This document shows positions 8,738-17,732 of a stretch of DNA of 54,365 nt, one piece after another. Every line of letters starts with the position of its first letter. Within the stretch, counting starts at the first letter, position 1. The notes under the pieces were generated by a model that saw only the letters and a program-made list of their open reading frames with translations, was not told the origin of the DNA and ran no database searches. The stretch spans positions 1 to 54,365 of the forward strand of contig NZ_URHZ01000033.1 of assembly GCF_900547735.1 (NCBI RefSeq). Direction: 5' to 3'. This DNA comes from an uncultured Clostridium sp. (GTDB lineage: Bacteria > Bacillota > Clostridia > Lachnospirales > Lachnospiraceae). Position numbers and translations under genes: made by a program.

Positions 8738-9754
8738 ATGGCAGACGAAGAAAAAACAATGATGAACCCCGCGGAGAAGGCGGCGGCCGTCATCAGTATC
8801 ATCGGGGCGGAAACGGCTTCCGAAGTGTTCAAATATCTGAATGATGGTGAAATTGAACAGATATCCATAGAACTGGCCCGGCTTCCGAGATTGAATGATG
8901 CGGAAATAGAGGATATATCGAAGGAATTTTATGAGTGCTGTGTCACACAGAAGGTGATATCCGAGGGCGGTAAGGACTACGCAAAAGAGGTTCTTGAAAA
9001 GGCGTTCGGACAACAGCAGGCCAGAAACCTGATGGACCGGGTGACCAAAGCACTGAAGACCAAGTCGTTTGGTTTTATCAGAAAGGTAGATTATAAGAGT
9101 CTGATGAGCGTTGTTCAGAATGAACATCCTCAGACACTGGCCATGATACTTTCCTACGCAACACCGGAGCAGGCGTCACGTATCATTGTGAACCTTCCCA
9201 GAGAGACACAGATTGACGTGGTGGAGAGGGTGGCCAATATGGATCGGGCCTATCCTACGGCCGTCAAGATTGTGGAGGACGTGGTGAGGCGGAAAATTGG
9301 TTCTTCCGAATCGGAAGAAGCCATGGAAGTGGGAGGCCTCAACTACATAGCCGACGTGATGAACCACGTGGACAGAAGCACGGAACGTGATATCTTTGAT
9401 GAACTGAACATCAAGAACCCGCAGCTTGCCGAGAATGTCAGAAAGCTGATGTTTGTATTCGAGGATATCGCCTACCTGGATCCGCTTTCCATACAGCGCT
9501 TTATCAGGGATATCGATTCCAAGGATCTCGCCGTTGCGCTTAAGGTAGCCAATAAAGAAGTGACGGGCGCCATATTCTCCAATATGTCCAACCGTATGAG
9601 GGAGAGCATCCAGACGGATATGGAGTACCTGCGGAATATCAGGATGAGTGACGTGGAAGAGGCTCAGCAGCGGATTGTAGGCACCATCAGAAGACTGGAA
9701 GAGGATGGGGAGATCGTAATTTCCAAGGATGGAAAGGATGAGATAATTGTCTAA
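8738..9754 (+). CDS. fliG: Flagellar motor switch protein FliG
   Basis: Rotor protein that binds FliF and meets the stator. The 338-residue product shows the three-part FliG layout: N-terminal domain with AAAVISIIGAETASEVFKYL, middle domain with the EHPQTLAMILSYATPEQASRI stretch (EHPQ motif near 127), and C-terminal torque domain with LDPLSIQRFIRDIDSKDLAVAL near 248-269. AAGGAGG lies inside the end of fliF, about 12 nt upstream. The end overlaps the TTG start of fliH, indicating translational coupling. Confidence 0.96.
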   Translation: MADEEKTMMNPAEKAAAVISIIGAETASEVFKYLNDGEIEQISIELARLPRLNDAEIEDISKEFYECCVTQKVISEGGKDYAKEVLEKAFGQQQARNLMDRVTKALKTKSFGFIRKVDYKSLMSVVQNEHPQTLAMILSYATPEQASRIIVNLPRETQIDVVERVANMDRAYPTAVKIVEDVVRRKIGSSESEEAMEVGGLNYIADVMNHVDRSTERDIFDELNIKNPQLAENVRKLMFVFEDIAYLDPLSIQRFIRDIDSKDLAVALKVANKEVTGAIFSNMSNRMRESIQTDMEYLRNIRMSDVEEAQQRIVGTIRRLEEDGEIVISKDGKDEIIV

Positions 9755-10508
9755 GATCATAAAATCAGATGAGGCGGTACTGGAAGATTTCCGCGTCGAT
9801 CTTTACCATGTGAATGACGTGGAGGAGCCGGAAAAGGAACCCGATTCTGTCGGGGAGGAAGAGTACCGTAAAAAGTATGAACTGATCTCCAAAGAAAAAA
9901 AGCAGATTCTGGAACATGCCAGAATCCAGGCAAAACAGTCGGCATCGAAAATCTTAGAGGATGCCTACGCCCAGAGAGATAAAATCGTAAATACCGCCGA
10001 GACGGAAGCAGAACGTCTGAAAGAGGCGGCCAGGAAAGAGGGTTACGAGGAAGGAATCCGGGAATCGAAGAAGTTTGTCGAAGAAAGACTGGAAATCCTG
10101 AACCGGGAGATAGACGGTCTGAACCGGGTCCAGAAGGATATGTTTGATGAATTTAACCGGGATATCCTGGATCTGGCCTTTAATATGACGGAGAAAATCC
10201 TGAAAAAGACACTGGAAAAGGATGAGACGGCGCTTTTAGAGCTTGTCAAATCGGTTCTCCGGGAAGAGGCGGGCAAAAGTGATCTGACGGTCCATCTTTC
10301 GAACCGCGCCTATAAAATGTTTGAAGAATTAGAACAGCAGCTTGAACCCATCAGGGAACAGAGCGGCAGAAACATAAAAATAAAAAAAGACGATATTCCA
10401 TACAGTGATGTAAAAGTAGAGACAGAGGAGGGGATAGTGGATGCCTCCATCTCCGTACAGTTGGAAAATCTGAAAAAGTTTCTGGATGAATACAGAGAAG
10501 ATAACTGA
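9747..10508 (+). CDS. fliH: Flagellar export apparatus stator/ATPase regulator FliH
   Basis: Peripheral stalk protein that binds and regulates the FliI ATPase. The 253-residue product is highly charged and largely helical (coiled coil about 40-150), with a FliH/V-ATPase E-like C-terminal domain (LDLAFNMTEKILKKTLEKDE onward). It uses a TTG start at 9747 that overlaps the fliG stop by 8 nt; GGAAAGGATG upstream inside fliG serves as its ribosome binding site. Its order between fliG and fliI supports the call, since FliH sequences are poorly conserved. Confidence 0.9.
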   Translation: MSKIIKSDEAVLEDFRVDLYHVNDVEEPEKEPDSVGEEEYRKKYELISKEKKQILEHARIQAKQSASKILEDAYAQRDKIVNTAETEAERLKEAARKEGYEEGIRESKKFVEERLEILNREIDGLNRVQKDMFDEFNRDILDLAFNMTEKILKKTLEKDETALLELVKSVLREEAGKSDLTVHLSNRAYKMFEELEQQLEPIREQSGRNIKIKKDDIPYSDVKVETEEGIVDASISVQLENLKKFLDEYREDN

Positions 10509-10527
10509 CTGTTTTCGGGAGAAGTTT

Positions 10528-11832
10528 ATGGATATAGAACGGATGGAAAGCCAGTTGAGAAATACCAGTCTGTACCGGTATTTAGGCAAAATAGATAAAA
10601 TCGTAGGAACGACCATAGAATCGATAGGACCCGAATGTAACATAGGAGATGTCTGCAGCGTTGAGATTCCCGGAAGTCCTAAGAAGGTATTTACGGAAGT
10701 CGTCGGTTTCCGTGAAAACAAAGTACTGCTTATGCCATATGATGAGATCGAGGGCATAGGATACGGCAGCGCCGTAAAAAACACGGGGCATAAATTAAAC
10801 ATCGCGGTGAGCAATGAACTGATAGGCAGAACCGTGGATGCCCTTGGTTATCCGATGGATGATCTCGGAGACATCAAAGAGGGAGAATATTATAAAATCA
10901 GCGGACAGAAGTCCAATCCCATGTCCCGTCCGCAGATTGACACGGTCATTCAGATGGGAATCAAGGCCATTGACGGCATGCTCACCATCGGCAAGGGCCA
11001 GAGAATGGGGATCTTTGCGGGAAGCGGAGTGGGTAAAAGTACGCTGATGGGCATGATAGCCAAAAATGTAAAGGCGGATGTCAATGTCATCGCGCTGGTC
11101 GGGGAGAGAAGCCGTGAGGTTGTGGAATTTATAAAGCGCGACCTGGGGGAAGAGGGATTAAAACGCTCCGTTCTCGTTGTGGCCACTTCAAACCAGTCGG
11201 CCATGATGCGGTCGAAATGTCCGATGACGGCCACCGCAATCGCCGAGTATTTTAAGGATCAGGGAATGGATGTCCTTCTGATGATGGACTCCCTCACCAG
11301 ATTTGCCATGGCACAGAGGGAAATCGGTCTGAGTGTGGGGGAACCGCCGGTGGCAAGGGGGTATACACCTTCAATCTATTCGGAGTTGCCGAGGCTCCTG
11401 GAGCGGTCGGGAAACTTTAAGGAAGGTTCGATTACAGGAATTTATACGGTTCTGGTGGAAGGAGACGACACCAACGAACCGATATCCGATACGGTCCGGG
11501 GAATCATAGACGGACATATCATTCTGTCCAGAAAGGTGGCTGCGAAAAACCATTATCCGGCCATAGACGTTCTGAACAGCATCAGCAGACTGATGAACGA
11601 GATTGTGCTTCCGGAACAGAAAGAGGCGGCCAACAAGATAAGAAAAATGTTATCCGTATACGAAAATAATGCGGATCTCGTGGCAATCGGCGCCTATAAA
11701 AAGGGCAGCAACAAGGATCTGGATGAGGCGCTGGCAAAGATGGATCAAATCAACGGATTTTTACAGCAGAAAACGGACGAAAGTTTTGACATGGACGAGA
11801 CGGTACTCAAGATGATTAAATTAACCGAATAA
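10528..11832 (+). CDS. fliI: Flagellum-specific ATPase FliI
   Basis: Hexameric ATPase of the flagellar type III export system. Visible motifs are Walker A AGSGVGKST near residue 166, Walker B LLMMDSLTRFAMAQRE near 252, and the family signature PPVARGYTPSIYSELPRLLERSG near 272-295. I choose ATG 10528, giving 434 residues, over the in-frame ATG 10486. GGGAG at 10517-10521 fits this start, which also avoids a 23-nt overlap with fliH and gives the usual family length. Confidence 0.96.
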   Translation: MDIERMESQLRNTSLYRYLGKIDKIVGTTIESIGPECNIGDVCSVEIPGSPKKVFTEVVGFRENKVLLMPYDEIEGIGYGSAVKNTGHKLNIAVSNELIGRTVDALGYPMDDLGDIKEGEYYKISGQKSNPMSRPQIDTVIQMGIKAIDGMLTIGKGQRMGIFAGSGVGKSTLMGMIAKNVKADVNVIALVGERSREVVEFIKRDLGEEGLKRSVLVVATSNQSAMMRSKCPMTATAIAEYFKDQGMDVLLMMDSLTRFAMAQREIGLSVGEPPVARGYTPSIYSELPRLLERSGNFKEGSITGIYTVLVEGDDTNEPISDTVRGIIDGHIILSRKVAAKNHYPAIDVLNSISRLMNEIVLPEQKEAANKIRKMLSVYENNADLVAIGAYKKGSNKDLDEALAKMDQINGFLQQKTDESFDMDETVLKMIKLTE

Positions 11833-11857
11833 ATTCTGATGAATCGGAGAAAAAGAT

Positions 11858-12310
11858 ATGAAGAAATTTTCGTTTTCACTTGCGAGAATGCTGAATTATC
11901 AGGAGCAGATACTGGAAAAAGAAAAGGGAACCATGGGCCGTCTGATCGCGGAGCGCGATGAGATGGAATCAAGGCAGGGCGTAATTCTGGAACAGATGGA
12001 TCAGATTCACGGGGAGATGGACCGTGAAATCCAGAAGGGGACGACCATTTATCAAATCAATGTTTTTACGGCCGTCATAAAAAGCGGTAAAACGCAGCTG
12101 GAAGAACTGAAAAAGCATATTTTGATCCGCAACTCCGAAATTGAGAGGCAGCGGCAGGTAGTAATCGAAGCATCCAGAGAGGTAAAGAAGCTGGAGAAGC
12201 TGAAGGAAAAACAACTGGAGGAATACCGTCACAGTGAGCAGAAAGAACAGGAGGAGTTTATTTCCGAACATGTCTCCGAGTCTTTTGCACGCCGCGGCGT
12301 TTCCAAATAA
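11858..12310 (+). CDS. fliJ: Flagellar export chaperone/stalk protein FliJ
   Basis: Coiled-coil protein that couples the FliI ring to the FlhA export gate. The 150-residue product is almost entirely charged helix and starts MKKFSFSLARMLNYQEQILEKEKG, the typical FliJ N-terminus (FxFxLxxxLxxRxxxE pattern). It sits between fliI and fliK as in other Firmicutes, with CGGAGAAAAAG before the ATG. Confidence 0.9.
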   Translation: MKKFSFSLARMLNYQEQILEKEKGTMGRLIAERDEMESRQGVILEQMDQIHGEMDREIQKGTTIYQINVFTAVIKSGKTQLEELKKHILIRNSEIERQRQVVIEASREVKKLEKLKEKQLEEYRHSEQKEQEEFISEHVSESFARRGVSK

Positions 12311-12351
12311 ATAATTTAAAATATTGATTTGCCTGGAAAGGTGGTGAGATT

Positions 12352-13728
12352 ATGAATGTGCAGATCATGAAAACGGCAGTCCGTACGGGAGAAACAACGG
12401 CGGGCAGGAAGCCGGAAAAGGAAAGCCAGGGAGACTTCTTATCAATCCTGAAGGAACAGTCCAAAGGCCGCAGTAATGAACCCGTAAAAAAGACGGAGAA
12501 ACCGGCGGAAAAGACAAAAAAACAGGAACCGTCAAAGGAACAGAGGGAAGCCGAGGCACTGAGCGGTCAGACAAATCTGGATAACCGGAGCAACCAGGAT
12601 GAAAACAGGGTGACCGAAAAACCGGATGAAAGTAAGAACATGACGGAAAACGGGACGGAACCTCAGCAGGAATCAGTAGTAACGGCTGCCGGTTATTTTC
12701 AAATGGCAGAGGAGATGGTTCCCGACAATGCGGAGGGCAAATCCAGCCGGACGGTTCCGGACGGCAGCCGGGAGATTCTTAACAGCGCCCTGGAAAATGT
12801 AAAACAGCGGCAGGTTAGCGCAAACGTAAGCGAAAACAGGACAATGGCGGGACAGCAGGCGGATATAGCGGCAGCTTCAGCAGACGGAAATGAAAATTTT
12901 TTGGCTGCGCTGGAAAACCGTGCAAAGCAGCCGTCTGTAAATAACGGATTCCAGGAGATGAAAGAAACAGCCGTATCCAAGGAACCGCAGCCGGTATTTG
13001 AAAAAGCGGTTATGGCGGGAACGCAGACGGAAAACAGGGAAGAACAGACGGGAAATTCCACCAAAGAAGGTAATGAATTTACGAAGTGGTTTTCTCTGGA
13101 TCACGCAGTCCGCGGAGAAAAAGTCCGGGAAAGCGGTGAATCGGAAGAAAAACAGGGAGCTGTAACACTGGAGGATCTTCAGAAAAAAGCGGAACAGCAG
13201 TCAATACTTCCGTTTGAGCGTATGGTTGGAGCCAAACTTTCGGGAGGAGCCGCAGCGCCGGTGATGAGCAACAAGGGCGTTACCGATGCAACGCCGCTGG
13301 CAAACCAGGTCAAAACGGGAATTGAGGAGGGACTGTCCAAACAACTGAATCAGTTTACCATCCGCCTGAAACCGGAGGGACTGGGAGAAATCCTGGTACA
13401 TATGACATCGTCGGGAGGTAAGGTAGCCTTAAGTATCGGAGTCAGCAATATGGATACCCAGAAGCTGCTGTCCAGTGAAATGATGCATCTGAAGGAGTCA
13501 CTGCAGCCGCTGAATGCGGAAGTTCAGGAGATTTATCACAACAGCCAGGGCGGCATGGAGATGATGAATTACGAACAGGGATTTTTCAGAAACCAGCAGG
13601 GAAACGGCGCCGGGAATACACGCAGGCATTTTGCGGGAAACGGCGAAGAAGAGGAAGGTGAGGAGGACCGGATAACGGGAACCATTGACCTTCACGCAGA
13701 GTATGGACGGCTTTCCGCCTATATTTAA
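12352..13728 (+). CDS. fliK: Flagellar hook-length control protein FliK
   Basis: Secreted molecular ruler that flips export specificity at FlhB when the hook is complete. The 458-residue protein has a long low-complexity N-terminus rich in Glu, Lys, Gln and Asn (about 1-300), as expected for a ruler. The conserved C-terminal switch domain (about 320-420) contains QFTIRLKPEGLGEILVHM. GGAAAGGTGGTGAG precedes the ATG. A second protein with FliK-like C-terminal features is encoded at 25079-26482. Confidence 0.92.
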   Translation: MNVQIMKTAVRTGETTAGRKPEKESQGDFLSILKEQSKGRSNEPVKKTEKPAEKTKKQEPSKEQREAEALSGQTNLDNRSNQDENRVTEKPDESKNMTENGTEPQQESVVTAAGYFQMAEEMVPDNAEGKSSRTVPDGSREILNSALENVKQRQVSANVSENRTMAGQQADIAAASADGNENFLAALENRAKQPSVNNGFQEMKETAVSKEPQPVFEKAVMAGTQTENREEQTGNSTKEGNEFTKWFSLDHAVRGEKVRESGESEEKQGAVTLEDLQKKAEQQSILPFERMVGAKLSGGAAAPVMSNKGVTDATPLANQVKTGIEEGLSKQLNQFTIRLKPEGLGEILVHMTSSGGKVALSIGVSNMDTQKLLSSEMMHLKESLQPLNAEVQEIYHNSQGGMEMMNYEQGFFRNQQGNGAGNTRRHFAGNGEEEEGEEDRITGTIDLHAEYGRLSAYI

Positions 13729-13749
13729 TAAAGGGAAAGGAGGAGAAAG

Positions 13750-14295
13750 ATGCCGGTAGATACAGATTATACGAATCCTTCCAATAAGGTTAACGACTAT
13801 ACCTACAACGGAACCGATAAGACGAACCAGACAGGGAGCAATATCGATGCAGTCTTTGCGGATCCGGAGGATCAACAGGTATCGGTGGACGATTTTCTGC
13901 AGCTTATGATAGCCCAGCTCAAAAACCAGGATTTTATGAATCCGGTGGATGATACCCAGTATGTCACACAGCTTGCCCAGTTCACGACAATGCAGCAGAT
14001 GGAGGAGATGGCCTACAATTCCAAGAGCACCTATATCACTTCAATGGTGGGCAAATATGTGGTTGCCTCCAAAATGACGGTGAGCGGTGAACTCGACACG
14101 TCAAAAGGAATCGTCAACAAGATTTCACTGGTGGATAATGAGTATCTGGTATTTGTCAACGACAAACCGTATAAGATGAGTGAAATCATGGAAGTCCAGA
14201 CCCCGCCGGAAAATAATTCCAACAGTGGTAATAACGACGGAAACAACAGCGGCAACAATGATGGTGACGACAAAAAGAATAACAGCGGCAAGTAA
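13750..14295 (+). CDS. flgD: Flagellar hook cap/scaffold protein FlgD
   Basis: Cap needed for hook subunit assembly. The 181-residue product has the classic N-terminal signature DFLQLMIAQLKNQDFMNPVDDTQYVTQLAQFTTMQQM near residues 48-85 (described here as separate motifs DFLQLMIAQLKNQDF and QLAQFTTMQQ), and then a beta-rich half. The C-terminus is a low-complexity tail of Asn, Gly, Ser and Asp (about 155-181). AAAGGAGGAG precedes the ATG. Confidence 0.94.
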   Translation: MPVDTDYTNPSNKVNDYTYNGTDKTNQTGSNIDAVFADPEDQQVSVDDFLQLMIAQLKNQDFMNPVDDTQYVTQLAQFTTMQQMEEMAYNSKSTYITSMVGKYVVASKMTVSGELDTSKGIVNKISLVDNEYLVFVNDKPYKMSEIMEVQTPPENNSNSGNNDGNNSGNNDGDDKKNNSGK

Positions 14296-14350
14296 CAGAA
14301 CATATTACAGGAAACTTGAAACAGAGATATCAGGAGAAAGGAGGCACTGT

Positions 14351-14746
14351 ATGGATTCATTTTTATATAACAAACGATTACAGTCACCTATCTGCACCGG
14401 AAATCCCTGGGAGATTCAGAAACAGGAACAGCAGAAGGAACAACCGGAGACTTCATTTAAGGAAATTCTGGAGCAGAAAATCAGTGATGAGAGCAAACTC
14501 TCATTTTCAAAACACGCCGTGAACAGGGTGGTGGAGAGAAATGTGGATATATCATCCGCCAATCTGGAGCGTCTCAACGAGGGAGTGCGCCTGGCAGAGG
14601 AGAAGGGACTGAAAGAACCTTTGATTCTGGTGGATTCCACCGCTTATGTGGTGAATCTGAAAAATAACAAAGTGGTAACCGTAGTCAGTGACGAGAGCCT
14701 GAAAGGGGCGATTTTCACGAATATTGATGGAACCGTTATGATATAG
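14351..14746 (+). CDS. Flagellar operon protein of the TIGR02530 type
   Basis: Small conserved protein of Firmicute flagellar operons, encoded between flgD and flgE; its molecular role is not established. I start at ATG 14351, preceded by AAAGGAGG at 6-7 nt, giving 131 residues. A longer in-frame reading from 14180 would overlap flgD and lacks a ribosome binding site. The core reads LSFSKHAVNRVVERNVDIS followed by LERLNEGVRLAEEKGLKEPLI and LVDSTAYVVNLKNNKVVTVV, which fits the family pattern. It may act in hook assembly, but that rests only on location. Confidence 0.82.
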   Translation: MDSFLYNKRLQSPICTGNPWEIQKQEQQKEQPETSFKEILEQKISDESKLSFSKHAVNRVVERNVDISSANLERLNEGVRLAEEKGLKEPLILVDSTAYVVNLKNNKVVTVVSDESLKGAIFTNIDGTVMI

Positions 14747-14819
14747 CTGGTCCTTTTGGAAGCTAATGCCCATCCCGAATGCCGGACGGATGGGGCGGTT
14801 CGGAAAAGGAGAATTTAAT

Positions 14820-16535
14820 ATGTTACGATCTCTTTATTCCGCAGTATCGGGCATGAGAGCACACCAGAGCAAACTGGATGTAATCGGCAACAATATTGCG
14901 AACGTAAATACTTTTGGCTTTAAATCAGGCCGGGGCAGATTTCAGGATGTCTTTTACCAGACACTCCAGAGTGCAACCGGAGGCGATAATGATACAGGCG
15001 GCAAGAATGCCAGCCAGGTAGGATACGGCGTACAGCTTGGCGGAATCGATCTGAACATGGGACGATCCGCACTGCAGAGTACGGACAGAGGCCTGGATCT
15101 CGCCATCACGGGAGAAGGATTCTTCCAGGTACAGGATGCGTTTGGCAATACGTTTTATACGAGAGCGGGCGTACTCTACGTCGATCCGAGTACAAACAAT
15201 CTGGTGGACAGCAACGGCTATACGGTTTTGGGCGTTTCGGGAAACCCCATGGGAAAGGCCGCAGCCAGTGAAAAAATTCATCTCAGCGTTCCCAGCCTCT
15301 CTGCATCAAAAGCAGAAGCAAAGGAAACGATCAACGAGGTTGAATATACCATCACGTCAGAAAATGCAAACGATGCAGCAAATGTCACCTTCCATTTCCA
15401 GTTAGATGAAACACTTCCGGATGGATCCGATGTAAAGGTCAACACGAGTGAACTTACATCCAATTCAATCACGGTCCGTGTCAATCCGACTGCCAGATTC
15501 ACATCATTGGAAGACTTTTCAAATAAAATGAACGAAGCGATCTCCGAAGCGAACGGAGGCCAGACCCATCCCGCAGGAAACTTTTCCATTTCTTCACAGC
15601 CGGAGATGGGGAACTTTGCCGTGTCTTTAACCGGTGAAGAGATAGTAAAAGCGAATTTCGGTATCAATCCCGGTACCATGACCATGGACAACAAAGAAAT
15701 CTTCGGCGGCATGAAACCGAAGACCGTCAGCACCAGCCCGATGTTTACGGCAAAAGGCGACGTGGAATACAGCGCTGTTTACCATAAGGCCGACGGCACG
15801 GATCTGGCATACTGGGAGGTTACGGCAAAGATTAAAGACGGAGCCGACACCAGAACATTTACAGGGAAGATTTCATCGGACAGCGTAAGCCCGAAGTCGG
15901 TTCTGCTGACAGAGGTGCTTGCGGCCGGAAGTATGGAAAAACCGGGACAGAGCATAGAATTATCACATAAGGGATTCGATGCCATCTCAACGGCATTTAA
16001 GACGGTCAACGGCGGTCAGACTCCGGATGAGGCGGCGGACGCGGCAGGTACGGATTCAGTTCAATTTGCAACGGCGCCTGAAAAAGGTAAGGCAACCGCA
16101 TCCTACCAGGCAAAGAACCTGGGCCTTGGAGACAAGACATTTACGCTTAAAAGCGGAACCGAGGGCGGAGCACAGGCTCTGTCGGACTGCCCAATCGCGA
16201 TTCTTTCCGACGGTATTGTACAGATTACCCACCCGCAGCTTGGAATTCTCCAGATTGGCCGCGTCGATCTGGTAACCTTTGATAACCCGTACGGTCTGGA
16301 GCAGATAGGTAACTCCTATTTTACCGCTTCTTCCAACTCGGGAGAGGCAAAAGCCTGCCAGCCGGGTAACGGCGGTTCAGGTTCCCTCCGCTCTTCGGCT
16401 CTTGAGATGTCCAACGTGGATATTTCAACCGAATTCTCGGATATGATTGTCACACAGAGAGGATTCCAGGCCAACTCCCGTATCATCACGGTATCCGACC
16501 AGGTACTCGAGGAGCTTGTAAACCTGAAGAGATAG
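14820..16535 (+). CDS. flgE: Flagellar hook protein FlgE
   Basis: Main hook subunit. The N-terminus MLRSLYSAVSGMRAHQSKLD followed by VIGNNIANVNTFGFKSGRG is the rod/hook family signature, and the C-terminus MSNVDISTEFSDMIVTQRGF then QANSRIITVSDQVLEELVNLKR is the matching terminal helix. ATG 14820 is preceded by AAAGGAG; an upstream in-frame ATG at 14766 lacks one. At 571 residues it is about twice the size of Bacillus FlgE, the extra length lying in the variable middle domains. Confidence 0.95.
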   Translation: MLRSLYSAVSGMRAHQSKLDVIGNNIANVNTFGFKSGRGRFQDVFYQTLQSATGGDNDTGGKNASQVGYGVQLGGIDLNMGRSALQSTDRGLDLAITGEGFFQVQDAFGNTFYTRAGVLYVDPSTNNLVDSNGYTVLGVSGNPMGKAAASEKIHLSVPSLSASKAEAKETINEVEYTITSENANDAANVTFHFQLDETLPDGSDVKVNTSELTSNSITVRVNPTARFTSLEDFSNKMNEAISEANGGQTHPAGNFSISSQPEMGNFAVSLTGEEIVKANFGINPGTMTMDNKEIFGGMKPKTVSTSPMFTAKGDVEYSAVYHKADGTDLAYWEVTAKIKDGADTRTFTGKISSDSVSPKSVLLTEVLAAGSMEKPGQSIELSHKGFDAISTAFKTVNGGQTPDEAADAAGTDSVQFATAPEKGKATASYQAKNLGLGDKTFTLKSGTEGGAQALSDCPIAILSDGIVQITHPQLGILQIGRVDLVTFDNPYGLEQIGNSYFTASSNSGEAKACQPGNGGSGSLRSSALEMSNVDISTEFSDMIVTQRGFQANSRIITVSDQVLEELVNLKR

Positions 16536-16608
16536 TGAGCCGGTAAGACAGGAATTAAGAGTATAGATCACCCGGACAGGCAGAGAGAAAGGTTAAACAG
16601 GTGAGGTT

Positions 16609-16812
16609 ATGATTACACTGACAAAACTGAACGGAGAACAGTTCGTGCTCAACAGCGATTTGATCGAGATTATCACGGAGAATCCGGACACGACAATCCT
16701 GCTGACGAACGGAAAGCACCTGCTTGTCCGGGAGAATAAAGAACAGGTAATTGATAAGGTCGTGGAATTTAAGAGAGACACATTCAGAGAACTGCTGGAC
16801 AGAATGAAGTAA
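16609..16812 (+). CDS. flbD: FlbD/SwrD family flagellar protein
   Basis: Small 67-residue protein found after flgE in Firmicute flagellar operons. It begins MITLTKLNGEQFVLNSDLIEII and contains the TNGKHLLVREN turn typical of the family. In Bacillus subtilis SwrD raises motor torque, probably through the stators; the adjacent motA gene fits that role. AGGTGAGG precedes the ATG. Confidence 0.92.
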   Translation: MITLTKLNGEQFVLNSDLIEIITENPDTTILLTNGKHLLVRENKEQVIDKVVEFKRDTFRELLDRMK

Positions 16813-16856
16813 TATGAGGACATAAGAAAAAGATTAAGTGAGAAGGAAATAACATT

Positions 16857-17717
16857 ATGGATGCTTTATCAATACTCGGTTTATTAATGGCGGTAGGATT
16901 TGTATTATTCGGCATGATGTTCGATACGGATACCATGAGGTTCATTTTTACGAACTTAAAGGCATTCGGCGATATCCCCAGCCTTTTTATCACAGTGGGA
17001 GGAACCATCGGCGTTATGATGATCGCATTTCCCGGAAGTTCCTTCAAAAAAATAGGAAAACACTTAAAAATCGTATTCAGGCCTCAGAAATTCGATACCA
17101 AGCAGGTGATACAGCAGATTGTAGACCTGGCGACGGAGGCCAGAATGAAAGGCCTTTTGTCCCTGGAAGACAAACTGACGGAGATCGACGATCCATTTCT
17201 TTATAACAGCCTGATGCTGGTAGTGGATTCCGTGGATCAGGAAAAAGTTAAAACACTGATGGAAACAGAACTGATGCAGTTAGAAGACCGGCATGCCCTG
17301 GATCGGGCTTTCTACGAAAAGGGAGCCGCCTTTGCACCGGCATTCGGTATGATAGGAACGCTGATCGGTCTGATCCTGATGCTGGGCAATATGCAGGACG
17401 TGGATGTGCTTGCATCCGGTATGGCCGTAGCCCTGATTACAACATTATACGGTTCTTTCCTTGCCAATATCGTATTTCTCCCCATCGCCTCCAAACTGAA
17501 AATGCGCCATGAAGAGGAGTTTATCTGTAAAAACCTTGTGATGGAAGGGGTACTTGCCATCCAGGAGGGTGAAAACCCCCGCTTTATTGAGGAGAAGCTC
17601 TACAAGCTGCTTCCGGTAAGCGTCAAGGAAGCTCAGGCGGAGCAGGAAGAGAAAGAAGAAAAGAAGGATAAGAAAGAAAAGAAAGAAAGACGATTCGGCA
17701 GAAGGAAAGAGAAATAA
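16857..17717 (+). CDS. motA: Flagellar motor stator protein MotA
   Basis: Ion-channel stator subunit. The 286-residue protein has four membrane segments (about 5-22, 32-52, 150-172, 184-206), the cytoplasmic loop between the second and third, and the conserved proline region FAPAFGMIGTLIGLILMLG and ALITTLYGSFLANI. The C-terminus is a Lys/Glu-rich tail (EEKEEKKDKKEKKE). AGAAGGAAA precedes the ATG. MotB is not next to it but at 45451-46275, which is unusual, since motA and motB are normally adjacent. Confidence 0.95.
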   Translation: MDALSILGLLMAVGFVLFGMMFDTDTMRFIFTNLKAFGDIPSLFITVGGTIGVMMIAFPGSSFKKIGKHLKIVFRPQKFDTKQVIQQIVDLATEARMKGLLSLEDKLTEIDDPFLYNSLMLVVDSVDQEKVKTLMETELMQLEDRHALDRAFYEKGAAFAPAFGMIGTLIGLILMLGNMQDVDVLASGMAVALITTLYGSFLANIVFLPIASKLKMRHEEEFICKNLVMEGVLAIQEGENPRFIEEKLYKLLPVSVKEAQAEQEEKEEKKDKKEKKERRFGRRKEK

Positions 17718-17732
17718 AAGGAGTTAAGGGTT